64,000 nt of DNA. Source: Onthovicinus sp900555545. Its GTDB lineage: Bacteria; Bacillota; Clostridia; Oscillospirales; Acutalibacteraceae. A program made the translations under genes and the position numbers. Below are positions 25,534-34,604 of this stretch, one piece after another (position 1 is the stretch's first letter; every line of letters begins with the position of its first letter). The DNA is taken from positions 62,001 through 126,000 of the forward strand of contig CASFPX010000001.1 of the NCBI GenBank assembly GCA_949296915.1. Reading direction: 5' to 3'. The notes under the pieces were generated by a model. The model did not search any database, was not told where the DNA came from, and worked only from the letters and a program-made list of their open reading frames with translations.

Positions 25534-26079
25534 TCATTCAAATTCAAATCCGGCAACAATCTCATCAAAGCCCACGCCCGCCAATGCTTCACGGCTCTCC
25601 GCCACCCCCATGGCGCCGTAGGTATGCCGGCCGATATTGAATAGGTAAACCTGGCGGTACTGCGTGGGTGAGAAACCCAGATCGGCGTAGGCGAAAATGT
25701 ATGTCTCGCGGCCGCCGATCTCCCCTACGGAGAGCGGTGTGAAAAGCTCCGTGTTCTCAGCCTGAACGGAGCGCACATTGGCATGGGCATAGGCGGCCAG
25801 ATTTTTCTGGTAGGCGGTGGCGCGCTTGACGGACAGGCGCACGTCACCATCCGGTGCTGTAAAGATCTGTTCGCCATTCTGTTCAGTGAGTGTCCAGCCC
25901 TCGGTGGAGGCGTAGCGCATCCCCTCCTCTGGCACCACAGATGTGTAGTGCGGTATATTTTCCGGCGCAGGGCCGGAGTCACTCAGGTTCTGCCCAGCCC
26001 ATATAAAGAGCACGGACATGGCCGCTATTGCAGCCACATAAATTGCTGCGCAAAGGACGACTTTTCCACTTTTTTTCAA
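25534..26079 (-). CDS. Membrane-anchored hypothetical protein
   Basis: A 181-residue protein with one N-terminal transmembrane segment (about 7-29, VVLCAAIYVAAIAAMSVLFIWA) split by no charged residues, then an extracytoplasmic domain with alternating beta-type stretches (GETYIF-like and QVYLFNIGRHTYGAMGV). It has no lipobox. I do not recognise the family; the fold resembles small surface sensor domains of Clostridia only in general shape. The start is TTG 26079 after CGGGGGAAG. The stop overlaps a possible start of the C_GCAxxG_C_C gene, so the two may act together. Confidence 0.7.
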   Translation of the reverse strand: MKKSGKVVLCAAIYVAAIAAMSVLFIWAGQNLSDSGPAPENIPHYTSVVPEEGMRYASTEGWTLTEQNGEQIFTAPDGDVRLSVKRATAYQKNLAAYAHANVRSVQAENTELFTPLSVGEIGGRETYIFAYADLGFSPTQYRQVYLFNIGRHTYGAMGVAESREALAGVGFDEIVAGFEFE

Positions 26080-26140
26080 GGCACTTCCCCCGTAGTTCTC
26101 AAATAATCCTTTTCCATTTTAATCGATCCCCGGGAAGCTG

Positions 26141-26812
26141 TCAATGTGAATCCGCCGATTCTACCAGATGCAGCAGGGACTCAAAACTATCCGCTAAAAG
26201 AGTGGCACCGGCCTGAGTTAATTCCACGGCTCCGCCATAGCCGAATGGCAGGCCAATGCTATCCATCCCCACCCTTTTGGCACCGATCACATCGTGCATC
26301 CGATCCCCAATCATGACACACTCCGCGAGTGGGACCGGGTGACCTAACCGCTGCTCCAAACGCGTATGTGCAGTCGCAATCACCTGGCCCTTATCGGTGC
26401 GCGAACCGTCCAGACAGCTGCCACACACGGCGTCAAAAAATTTATCGATGCCAAAGTGCTCTAAAATCTGGAGGGCAAATACCTCTGGCTTAGAGGTGGC
26501 CAGCGCGATCGCTCTCCCCTGCGCCCTCAGCTCCGCCAGCAGCTCCGGGACGCCGGGAAAGAGCGCGTTCTCCCAGATGCCGCGATCTGAAAAGTACTCG
26601 CGGTATTTCCCCACGGCCTCCATGGCCTTTTCCCGATCAAAGCCGTAAAACCGCATAAACGACTCATGCAGCGGCGGGCCGATGAAGGGGATCAAATCCT
26701 CCGGATCCGCGTGGATTCCGTAATATTTGAGCGCATATGCGACGGAATTTGTGATCCCCTCCTTGGGATCGGTCAATGTCCCATCCAAATCAAAAAACAG
26801 ATAGCGGTACAT
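26141..26812 (-). CDS. HAD-superfamily phosphatase (phosphoglycolate phosphatase-like)
   Basis: A 223-residue HAD hydrolase with a C1 cap. Motif I is FFDLDGTLTDP (residues 6-16) with the nucleophile Asp, motif II is LATSKP, the motif III Lys lies in RTDKGQVI, and motif IV is MIGDRMHD. The length and GIHADPEDLIPFIGPPLHESF region match the Gph/PpaX/YjjG-like group acting on small phosphates. GGAGGGAGCC precedes the ATG. The substrate is unknown. It is a single-gene unit with a possible extended -10 (TGGTACAAT on the minus strand, 26838-26843). Confidence 0.9.
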   Translation of the reverse strand: MYRYLFFDLDGTLTDPKEGITNSVAYALKYYGIHADPEDLIPFIGPPLHESFMRFYGFDREKAMEAVGKYREYFSDRGIWENALFPGVPELLAELRAQGRAIALATSKPEVFALQILEHFGIDKFFDAVCGSCLDGSRTDKGQVIATAHTRLEQRLGHPVPLAECVMIGDRMHDVIGAKRVGMDSIGLPFGYGGAVELTQAGATLLADSFESLLHLVESADSH

Positions 26813-27014
26813 GATGGCTCCCTCCTTATTCCACGCGATTGTACCATAGTTAGGACCAAAGCGCGAGCGGATATCCTATTACTCTTATAGATTGATGCTG
26901 TATTTTGTCACATATTTCCTTTGTGGAATATTGATTTTTTTGACAAAAAGTGCTAATGTAATTTCGATAACCCCGTTTGAGGGACGGGAGTATGAACATT
27001 TGGAGGGGAATTTG

Positions 27015-28394
27015 ATGAAACTTTCAAAGGGCATGATGGTCGCATACTGTCTGCCGGAGTTTGCGCGCGGGATCTTCACCACCATGATCGCGAACTATCT
27101 GGTGTATTTTTACCAGCCGTCCGTGGAGTCTGGCATCCCGACGCTTGTCTCGCAGAGCGTCGTCTTTTTCGGCATTTTTACGGTGATTGGCCTGATCAAG
27201 GCGATTGGCCAGCTGATCGACGCCGTCACAGATCCGCTCGTCGCCTCGCTGAGCGACAAGTGGAAGGGAAAAAAGGGCCGCCGCATCCCGTTTATGAAGT
27301 GGTTCGCCATCCCGTATGGGCTTTGTGCGCTGCTGATCTTCTGGGCGCCGGCAGGCGAACCCGGGCTCTTGAATAATATTTGGATTGCCGCCTTTATCTG
27401 GGGGTATTTCATTTTTTACACGCTGTATGTCATCCCGTATATTGCGCTCCTTCCGGAGATGATCGATGACGAAAAACTGCGCGTAAATACCTATACGCTC
27501 AGTTCCTTTATGTTCGTCACAGGCAGCGCCGTCGGCTATGTCACGCCGGTTTTCGTCTCCCTGTGGAAGAACGCGGGATTTGCCGCGCTGGAGGCATGGC
27601 GCTACACCTTTGTGTGCTACACCGTGGTCGGTCTGTTGCTATTGCTCATCCCGGCCTTCCTGATCGATGAGAAAAAATATGTCCATTCCGTCAAGCCGAG
27701 TGCGCCGTTCTTCGCATCGCTCAAGCACGCGTTTTCCAACAGGCACTTTTGTTGGCTGACGGTGGCAGCCCTGTTGGAAAATATCGCGATGTCCTTCTTC
27801 CAGACGTGTATCATGTACTACGTGGTCACACTGCTGGGGCTGAGCGAGGCGGCCTCCACGCCGATTTTGGCGATCTCCATCGTCGGATCACTGATCATGT
27901 ACCCGTTTATCAACAAGCACGTCAAAAAGAAGGGGAAAAAAGGTACCGTCATTGCGGCATGTGTGGTGTTCACCATCGCGGAGCTGATCATTTTCATCGG
28001 CGCGGACTGGCCGTTCCCGGCCATGGCCAAGGCGATCGCGCTGGCACTCGTATTCTCGTTCCCGTTCGCGGCCTTGAACATCCTGCCCAACGCCATGATG
28101 TCCGACGTCATCCAGTATGATACCATCAAGACCGGCGTCAATCAGGAGGGGATTTTCAGTGCGGCGCGCTCCTTTGTCACCAAGGTGGGCGGTTCGTTCT
28201 CCATCATGCTCGTTCCCACGATCATCAAGGTCGGCGCAGCTGCGGGAGAGAATGTCGGCCGCTACGGCCTGAAGCTCACCGGCCTGATTGGCGGCATTAT
28301 CTGCATCGGAGCGGTTATCGGGTTTAGCTTCTATCAGGAGAAAAAGGTGCTTGGCACCATCGCGGAATATCGTGCCGCAAAGGGGGAAAAGTAA
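27015..28394 (+). CDS. GPH-family sugar:cation symporter (MFS)
   Basis: A 459-residue membrane transporter with about twelve hydrophobic helices. The early segment DAVTDPLVASLSDKWKGKKGRRIPFM carries the GPH-type loop between helices 2 and 3 (key residues D, DP, R-R-P). GPH symporters (MelB, XynB type) take up glycosides, pentosides or hexuronides with Na+ or H+. The start at 27015 has GGAGGGGAA; the open frame extends upstream without a ribosome binding site. An M20 peptidase starts on the next base after its stop, so the pair may import and hydrolyse one compound, such as an N-acylated or peptide-linked sugar. Confidence 0.87.
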   Translation: MKLSKGMMVAYCLPEFARGIFTTMIANYLVYFYQPSVESGIPTLVSQSVVFFGIFTVIGLIKAIGQLIDAVTDPLVASLSDKWKGKKGRRIPFMKWFAIPYGLCALLIFWAPAGEPGLLNNIWIAAFIWGYFIFYTLYVIPYIALLPEMIDDEKLRVNTYTLSSFMFVTGSAVGYVTPVFVSLWKNAGFAALEAWRYTFVCYTVVGLLLLLIPAFLIDEKKYVHSVKPSAPFFASLKHAFSNRHFCWLTVAALLENIAMSFFQTCIMYYVVTLLGLSEAASTPILAISIVGSLIMYPFINKHVKKKGKKGTVIAACVVFTIAELIIFIGADWPFPAMAKAIALALVFSFPFAALNILPNAMMSDVIQYDTIKTGVNQEGIFSAARSFVTKVGGSFSIMLVPTIIKVGAAAGENVGRYGLKLTGLIGGIICIGAVIGFSFYQEKKVLGTIAEYRAAKGEK

Positions 28395-29846
28395 ATGGCC
28401 TGGTATTGGTGGCTGATGATCGCCATTGCAGTGGCAGTCGTTGTTTTTATCCTCTGCATCGTGATACGGGCCGTGCTTGTCAAAGGGAGGGGAACGCCCC
28501 TTGGGGAGCGCAAGGAGTGGTACAGCGAGGAGCAGCAGACTGCCTACGCCCAGCGGTTGGCACGGATGATCCAGTGCCGAACCGTGTCCAACAAGGGAAC
28601 TTTTGAGGAGCACGAGGAGGCATTTCGTGCACTCAACTGCACGGTACAGGAACTGTTCCCCACCCTGCATACCCGTGCGGAGAAGATCACCACCGGAAAG
28701 GATGGCTGGCTCTATCGGATCCCCGGCAAGGACACCTCCCGTAACATCCTGCTGATGTCCCACCACGACGTGGTGGAGGCCGAGGGCGAGTGGAAGCACG
28801 ATCCCTTTGGCGGCGAGATCATCGACGGGCAGATCTGGGGCCGCGGAACGGTGGATACAAAGACGCCCCTCTTTGGCGAGATGACGGCGCTCGAGGAGCT
28901 GCTCCAGGTGGGCTTTGAGTTCCCGTGCAACGTTTGGCTCGGTTCTTCCTACAACGAGGAGATTGCCGGGGACGGCATCCCGCTGGCGCTCCAGTATTGT
29001 AAAGAGAAAGGGATCCAGTTCGAGCTGGTGCTCGACGAGGGCGGCGCGATTGTGGAGCCGCCGGTGCCGGGCGTCTCCTGCATGTGCGCCATGCTGGCTG
29101 TGCATGAGAAGGGCCGCCATGTGCTCGAGTGCGAGGCCAGTGATGCCTCCGCCCACGCCGGCCTCGCCGCCAAGGAGGAGACGCCGATTGTATGCCTGGC
29201 CAAGTTTATCGCGGAGGTGGACCGCAAAAAGCCGTTTATCACCCGCCTGTACCCGTGTGTGCGCGCCACATTTGAGGGGCTGGCGCCATATATGTCCTTC
29301 CCCTTCCGCCTGATATTTGCCAATACAGGGCTCTTCTGGCCGATCGTGAAAAAGGTGATGCCTGCGGTCAGCCCACAGGCCGGCGCCATGCTTGGCACAC
29401 AGTGCTTCTTCAATAAAATCTCCGGCGAGGGAGGAAGTTCCCCCTCCGCAAAGGTAACGGCGTCGCTCCGCTGTATCGATGACAAGGATCTGGCGCAGGA
29501 CATCGCGCAGATCAAGAAGATCGCCGGTCGATATGGCGTCTCCGTCCGTGATGGAGAGGGCTGCGAGTATCACGGGCCGGCAGATATCAGCCTGCCGCAG
29601 TTCCAGTTTGTCAAGGATTGCGTCCATGCGGTGTTCCCGGATGTGGCCGCCGCTCCCTACCTGTTGCCCGCAGGCACGGATGCCCGCCATATGGTGGATG
29701 TGTGCCCGTGTGTCATACGGTTCGCTCCGATTCGGATCAACAATACCCAGTTTAAATCCGTCCACAGTGAAAACGAGCATATCGACATCCGCGCCGTGGC
29801 GGACAATGTGGCGTTTTACCGGTACTTCCTGGAACACTACGAGTAA
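28395..29846 (+). CDS. Membrane-anchored M20 family metallopeptidase
   Basis: A 483-residue M20/M25/M40 peptidase with an N-terminal membrane helix (residues 5-27, MIAIAVAVVVFILCIVI core). Metal ligands are in LMSHHDVVEAEG (His, Asp), GRGTVDTK (bridging Asp), SYNEEIAGDG (catalytic Glu pair) and the C-terminal HSENEHIDIRAV (His). The lid domain lies in the middle (ASDASAHAGLAAKEETP). Close relatives are carboxypeptidase-S-like (CPS1) enzymes. The start ATG abuts the transporter stop with AGGGGGAAAAG inside the upstream gene. A terminator follows. Confidence 0.9.
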   Translation: MAWYWWLMIAIAVAVVVFILCIVIRAVLVKGRGTPLGERKEWYSEEQQTAYAQRLARMIQCRTVSNKGTFEEHEEAFRALNCTVQELFPTLHTRAEKITTGKDGWLYRIPGKDTSRNILLMSHHDVVEAEGEWKHDPFGGEIIDGQIWGRGTVDTKTPLFGEMTALEELLQVGFEFPCNVWLGSSYNEEIAGDGIPLALQYCKEKGIQFELVLDEGGAIVEPPVPGVSCMCAMLAVHEKGRHVLECEASDASAHAGLAAKEETPIVCLAKFIAEVDRKKPFITRLYPCVRATFEGLAPYMSFPFRLIFANTGLFWPIVKKVMPAVSPQAGAMLGTQCFFNKISGEGGSSPSAKVTASLRCIDDKDLAQDIAQIKKIAGRYGVSVRDGEGCEYHGPADISLPQFQFVKDCVHAVFPDVAAAPYLLPAGTDARHMVDVCPCVIRFAPIRINNTQFKSVHSENEHIDIRAVADNVAFYRYFLEHYE

Positions 29847-29868
29847 AAAAAACAGGATCAATAAAGGC

Positions 29869-29907
29869 CGCGCCCGGGGGAGCTCAAGTCTCCGGGCGCG
29901 TTTTTTT
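29869..29907 (+). terminator. Terminator after the M20 peptidase gene
   Basis: CGCGCCCGG (29869-29877) pairs with CCGGGCGCG (29892-29900), followed by seven T. Confidence 0.9.
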
Positions 29908-29930
29908 ATCTGGTTCCCTAAGGGGATTTT

Positions 29931-30575
29931 TTACGCCCCCAGCGTGGCGTTGGAGTTGATGTAGAACTCCTCCTGTGAGGGCTGCCAGCCCTTCTCAATC
30001 GGTGGAAAAGACTGATCGAACACCTCTGCCTGGCCCTCGTCGAACTCCATGGCCGGGCTCTGGTGGTAGAACCACCGGCGCCCATCGAGTACGCCGGGGA
30101 TCAGTTCCTTGACCATCATGGGCGCGGGAAAGACTCCGCCCTCCAAGCAGACATTGAACTTTTTGCAGCTCTTGAACCCGCGGCCGACATAGTTGACCGG
30201 GCTGCCAAAGATGACAATCGTATCATATCCGAGGCGAAGCGCCTGCTCAAAGGACGATTCCAGAAGCTGCTTCCCGTACCCCTGGCGCTGGAACTCCGGT
30301 TCCACGCACACCGGGCCAAAGGTCAGGACCGGCTTTTCCGTTCCGTTTTCATCCACCAATTTTGCCCGAGTGTACATGACGCTGCCGATGATCCGCCCGC
30401 CGAGCTCGAGTACCAGATCCAGCTCCGGGATAAAATCCGCGTGGCCGCGCAGGATGTGCGCCACATAGTGCTCCGTGCAGCCCGGCACGTACAGGTTCCA
30501 GAATGCGCGCCGCGTCAGCTCCTCCACCACGCGGTAATCCGCCGGTACCTCCTGCCTGATTGTGAGTTGATCCAT
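29931..30575 (-). CDS. GNAT-family N-acetyltransferase
   Basis: A 214-residue GNAT protein. The acetyl-CoA binding stretch is PVCVEPEFQRQGYGKQLLESS (motif A, Q-x-x-G-x-G/A form R-Q-G-Y-G-K), preceded by strands GRIIGSVMYTRAKLV and followed by YDTIVIFGSPVNYVGRGF. Its substrate cannot be read from the sequence. CGGAGG precedes the ATG. The gene converges on the M20 terminator. Confidence 0.88.
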   Translation of the reverse strand: MDQLTIRQEVPADYRVVEELTRRAFWNLYVPGCTEHYVAHILRGHADFIPELDLVLELGGRIIGSVMYTRAKLVDENGTEKPVLTFGPVCVEPEFQRQGYGKQLLESSFEQALRLGYDTIVIFGSPVNYVGRGFKSCKKFNVCLEGGVFPAPMMVKELIPGVLDGRRWFYHQSPAMEFDEGQAEVFDQSFPPIEKGWQPSQEEFYINSNATLGA

Positions 30576-30732
30576 GGAAAGGCCTCCGTTATTTTTTTGG
30601 TTTTCTCTTAGATAAATTCAAATAGTTGACACTCAAAAATCATTTACCGCTTTCCTTATCTTTATAGGGGTATGATATCTCTTTTATTCTCCACCTTTCG
30701 CCCCTACTGGTAATCTTCTTAATCTTTTAATG

Positions 30733-31770
30733 TTACCTGTATTTTCTAATCGGAATACCAGATGAAAAAACATGTACATGTTCCATTTTGTTCTGCCACA
30801 GTAACTCTTTTATTCCCATCTCAAACATACTGTTTTCTTCTTTAATAAACGGATTTGTCACTATATGCTCTATACTGTTTTTCAAAAACTTATAATCCAC
30901 AAAAGGAATTAATATGTTACCTCGTTTGAATTGTCCTTTTTTTAAAATATCACCACTACATTCTTCCGCTAGTAATAGTTCCTCTGGTATTTTTAGCACT
31001 ATACGATATTCGTTTTCGCATGCAAAAGATTCATTTTTAAAGAAGCATCGCATATGATTTATAGATTCCTTAAATGCAACCAGTATATGCCCTCGATATT
31101 TTTCAATTTCATCCTTTGCCTCGTTATATATTTTCTGTAATGCATTAAGTAATTTCGTTATGCATTTCTTCTTATCTTCTCTTTTATATATAATAAGCCC
31201 TCTATAAATCATAATATTGTTTTTCAATCTTTCACAAATATTAACTTCCGATTTATTGCTTCCTTCAAACATATTCCATGAATGATTGAATGCTATGCTT
31301 ACACCTTCTCCAGATGATGCATAATAATTCCACATGCTAAGCGAATCATTCTCTGTCGAAAAAGAACACGTATACGTTCTATATATCTTCTGTTCATATT
31401 TATGCGTAATCCTTGAGAACCCCGTATAAGATTGGTGATATTCTTTTAATTCTTCCATTTCAACACTCTCAAGAATCAACTTTTTGAAATCTGAAGTATA
31501 ATCATTGCACGAAAGCACATTTTCGATCAAAGGAATAATCTCTATAAACTCTGTAGAATCATTCAAAAAGCGAACGTCGCTAAAACGTAAACATCCATTA
31601 TTTAGAATCTCTTTAAGCGTAGCTACAGTACAATAATGACAAATCCCTGATGCCTTATTTTCAAATCCATCGGGAGCATACATTTCTATGATAGTCTTCT
31701 CTTTATATGGAGTGTTTAAAAAATGTGACATAGAAATCGCCATGCATCTTGCAAAAATATCATTCGACAT
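30733..31770 (-). CDS. DUF2971 domain protein in an AT-rich island
   Basis: A 345-residue DUF2971 protein. Family landmarks are ICHYCTVATLKEIL (about 43-56), LRFSDVRFLNDSTEF, CSFSTENDSLSMWNYYASSGEGVSIAF and, near the C-terminus, CFFKNESFACENEYRIVL. Base composition is clearly lower in G+C than neighbours and codons are A/T-ending, a sign of recent transfer. GGAGG is well placed before the ATG. No phage or transposase gene is next to it. DUF2971 is widespread and often found in accessory and defence-type regions; its biochemical activity is not established to my knowledge. The ordered His-Tyr, Ser-x-Trp-x-x-Tyr and Glu-x-Glu-x-Arg motifs recall an ADP-ribosyltransferase layout, which is speculation. 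Confidence 0.88.
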   Translation of the reverse strand: MSNDIFARCMAISMSHFLNTPYKEKTIIEMYAPDGFENKASGICHYCTVATLKEILNNGCLRFSDVRFLNDSTEFIEIIPLIENVLSCNDYTSDFKKLILESVEMEELKEYHQSYTGFSRITHKYEQKIYRTYTCSFSTENDSLSMWNYYASSGEGVSIAFNHSWNMFEGSNKSEVNICERLKNNIMIYRGLIIYKREDKKKCITKLLNALQKIYNEAKDEIEKYRGHILVAFKESINHMRCFFKNESFACENEYRIVLKIPEELLLAEECSGDILKKGQFKRGNILIPFVDYKFLKNSIEHIVTNPFIKEENSMFEMGIKELLWQNKMEHVHVFSSGIPIRKYR

Positions 31771-31811
31771 ATGATGCCTCCAACCGAAAATATCCTATGG
31801 TCCTTACTTCC

Positions 31812-33035
31812 TCAACAACCAAGTCCATTCATATTCAATTCCACTTCGATATGTTTTTCCTTTTTAAGTTTGGAAAGCAGAACTACCGTCTCCACATGCC
31901 CTGTATACGGGAACATATCCACGGGCTTGATTTTTTTGACCTGATAGCCGTGCTTTGTGAGGGTGAAAAGGTCGCGGCGGAGGGTTTCGGGATTGCAGGA
32001 GATGTACACGATTTTTTCCGGCGCAAGCGCGATCGCGCAGGTTAGGAACTTCCGGCTGCTCCCGGCCCGGGGCGGATCCATAAACAGCACGTCGGCCTTT
32101 TCACCCGCACGCGCAAACTGTTCCATAAATTCCCCTGCATCGCAGGGGTAAAATTCGATGTTTTCGATCCCGTTCAGCCGCGCGTTCTCCCGCGCGTCGC
32201 CGATGGCGGCGGCGTTGCTGTCCGCGCCGATCACCCGCTTGGCGGCAGAACTCGCGATGATCCCGATGGTGCCGATGCCGCAGTAGGCATCGATCACCGT
32301 CTGCTCTCCGGTTAGACCGGCAAAGGAGATCGCCGTCTCGTAGAGCAACTGCGTCTGCACAGGGTTGACCTGATAAAAGGAGTGGGGGGACAGGATGAAT
32401 TTTTTGCCGCACAGGATATCCGTGATTTTACCTGCGCCGTGGATAATCCGGCTCTCGCCGCCGAGCACCAGCGCGCGCCGATCCTTGCTGACATTGATGA
32501 GAAGCGTCGTGATCTCCGGGCAGTGGCCGAGGACTGCGTTGATGAAGCTCTGTTCATTCGGGATTCGGTCCTCATAGACGGCAAGTACCACTAAGATCTC
32601 CCCGGTGGCAAAACCGCGGCGCACCAGGATGTGGCGCAGGATCCCTGTCTTTGTGTCTGCGTCATAGGCCTTGATCTTAAAGCTCGCGGCCAGACGGGTG
32701 ATCTGCGCAATGATGCGGTTGGCGTATTCGTCCTGAATCATGCAGTTTTCAACCGGCACGGTCCGCCCCGTGGAGGACTGGTAGACGCCTGAGAGGAGAC
32801 GCCCGCGCAGGGAGACAAAGGACGCCTGCGCCTTGTTGCGGTAGTGGAGGGGCGACTGCATCCCGGCGATCTTACCCACCCGGCAAAATCCGCCCAGCAA
32901 CCGGTTCTCGATGGACTGTTTGAACTTGAGCTGACGCTCGTAGTCCATATTTTGCAGGCTGCATCCCCCGCATTTTTTATAGTAGGGGCACTGATTTTGC
33001 GGGGAGGGCTTTTTCTTGCTGTTGTGCTGCGCCAT
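31812..33035 (-). CDS. RlmD/TrmA-type RNA uridine methyltransferase without TRAM domain
   Basis: A 407-residue class I SAM methyltransferase of the RNA m5U family. It begins almost at the Fe-S cluster (CPYYKKCGGCSLQNMDY, residues 17-33), so the usual N-terminal TRAM domain is missing. SAM motif IDAYCGIGTIGI, the NP-D/PP motif FMDPPRAG and catalytic Cys in VYISCNPETLRRDL are present, so it should be active. The next gene upstream is a full-length paralogue with TRAM (33084-34433), 48 nt away. It may methylate a different rRNA or tRNA uridine from its neighbour; no single target can be assigned. Confidence 0.9.
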   Translation of the reverse strand: MAQHNSKKKPSPQNQCPYYKKCGGCSLQNMDYERQLKFKQSIENRLLGGFCRVGKIAGMQSPLHYRNKAQASFVSLRGRLLSGVYQSSTGRTVPVENCMIQDEYANRIIAQITRLAASFKIKAYDADTKTGILRHILVRRGFATGEILVVLAVYEDRIPNEQSFINAVLGHCPEITTLLINVSKDRRALVLGGESRIIHGAGKITDILCGKKFILSPHSFYQVNPVQTQLLYETAISFAGLTGEQTVIDAYCGIGTIGIIASSAAKRVIGADSNAAAIGDARENARLNGIENIEFYPCDAGEFMEQFARAGEKADVLFMDPPRAGSSRKFLTCAIALAPEKIVYISCNPETLRRDLFTLTKHGYQVKKIKPVDMFPYTGHVETVVLLSKLKKEKHIEVELNMNGLGC

Positions 33036-33083
33036 GGCGACACCTCACTTTTTCACAATTTCGGCTTTTGCCAGATTGAAGGA

Positions 33084-34433
33084 CTATTTTCTCGTGAGCA
33101 GCGCCACGGTTTCGCAGTGGGCTGTGCGCGGGAAGAGGTCCACTGGGGTATAGGTATTCACGCGCCAGCCGTCCGCGGCAAGGCGGGCACAGTCACGCGC
33201 GAGGGTGGCCGGATCGCAGGAGACATAGATCAGCTTGTCCGGATTCATGGCGGTAATGATCCGCAGCAAATCCTCGCTGCATCCCTTGCGCGGCGGATCG
33301 ACCACGATTGCGTCCGGACGGATGCCCTCCCGCTCGAGCCGGGCGGCGGCCTCCCCGGCATCCGCACAGAAAAAGCGCGCGTTTTGAATACCGTTTATCT
33401 GAGCATTGACCCGGGCGTCCGATACGGCCTGCTCTACGATCTCCGCCCCGATCACTTGCCGGACGTGACGGGCCAGCGAGAGGCCGATCGTCCCAGCGCC
33501 GCAGTAGAGGTCGAGCACCGTCTCCGTCCCGTGCGGGGATAAAAAGTCAAGCACTTTCCCGTACAGCCGCTCGGCCTGCGTGCGGTTCACCTGATAAAAC
33601 GACAGGGGGGAGATGCGGATCCTGTTGCCGCAGAGCACGTCTGTGATATAGCCCTCACCCCAGATTGTTTTACACGCATTGCCGAGGATCACATTCGTCC
33701 GATCCCTGTTGATATTCAGGCACACACTCCTGAGCCCCGGTATCGCCTGGCGCAAGAGCTGCACAAGCGCATCGCTGTGCGGGAGGGACTGGCCGTTGAT
33801 CACGGCGCAGGCCATCACCTCCCCTGTGGCCTCCGCGCGGCGCAGATAGATGTGGCGCAGCAGACCACGGCCCGTCTGTTCGTCGTAACAGGAGACATGA
33901 TAGGTACGGATGTAGGCATCGAACACGGAGAGCGCCGACTCAAATTCTTTGGGCTGGAGGCGGCAGGCCCGGCAGTCGATCACCCGGTGGGAGCGCGGCG
34001 CATAAAATCCCATGAGCAGCTTGCCATCCGCCTGCGAGACGGGATACTGCGCCTTGTTCCGGTAGCCATCCGGCTGTTCGGCCCCGAGGATCGGCTCAGG
34101 CTCAAGATCAATTTTTCCAATCCGTTGCATGGCATCCGCCACCATCTGCTCCTTGGCGCGCAATTCAGCGCCGTACGAGAGGTGCCGGTATGAGCACCCA
34201 CCGCACTTGCCAAACACGGGGCATTCCGGTGCAATCCGGTCGGGCGAAGGCGTCAAAAGCTGCTCGATCCGGCCAAAGGCACAGTTTTTGCGCACCTTGA
34301 CGATTTTCACCTGCGCCTCATCCCCCGGTGCCGTATAGGGGACAAAGACGGCCATGCCCTCGTGATGCCCGACGCCCGATCCGTCCGAGGAGAGGGACGT
34401 TATCGATAAATTTATCCTCTCATTTTTGTCCAT
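33084..34433 (-). CDS. rlmD: 23S rRNA (uracil-5-)-methyltransferase RlmD-like, with TRAM
   Basis: A 449-residue methyltransferase. An N-terminal TRAM domain (about 1-60, ITSLSSDGSGVGHHEGMAVFVP) precedes the Fe-S cysteines (CPVFGKCGGCSYRHL), the SAM motif LDLYCGAGTIGLSLA, VVDPPRKG and catalytic YVSCDPATLARD. It is of the RumA/RlmD family that makes m5U in 23S rRNA; Firmicutes RlmCD enzymes modify two sites. The start at 34433 (MDKNERIN) is chosen for the GAGGGTG upstream; an ATG 18 bases earlier has none. It is first of the tandem pair. Confidence 0.92.
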   Translation of the reverse strand: MDKNERINLSITSLSSDGSGVGHHEGMAVFVPYTAPGDEAQVKIVKVRKNCAFGRIEQLLTPSPDRIAPECPVFGKCGGCSYRHLSYGAELRAKEQMVADAMQRIGKIDLEPEPILGAEQPDGYRNKAQYPVSQADGKLLMGFYAPRSHRVIDCRACRLQPKEFESALSVFDAYIRTYHVSCYDEQTGRGLLRHIYLRRAEATGEVMACAVINGQSLPHSDALVQLLRQAIPGLRSVCLNINRDRTNVILGNACKTIWGEGYITDVLCGNRIRISPLSFYQVNRTQAERLYGKVLDFLSPHGTETVLDLYCGAGTIGLSLARHVRQVIGAEIVEQAVSDARVNAQINGIQNARFFCADAGEAAARLEREGIRPDAIVVDPPRKGCSEDLLRIITAMNPDKLIYVSCDPATLARDCARLAADGWRVNTYTPVDLFPRTAHCETVALLTRK

Positions 34434-34604
34434 AATGCGGTACACCCTCATGCAGTAAAAATTCGCAGTTCAATTTCATCTATTTTACCATAGAATCGGT
34501 GGGGCAACAACCCTTGTAAACCCCCGCGGCCGATGGTATACTATTGAGGGATCCTTTCCTCGATCAACAACAGGCCGATCTGCGGCTGACGGAGTGAATT
34601 TGTC

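Noticed and set aside
27888..29861. 657-codon minus-strand open frame across the transporter and M20 genes
   Set aside because: It lies opposite two genes with full family motifs and a shared ribosome binding/operon layout. The His/Gly/Asp-rich product has no recognisable domain.
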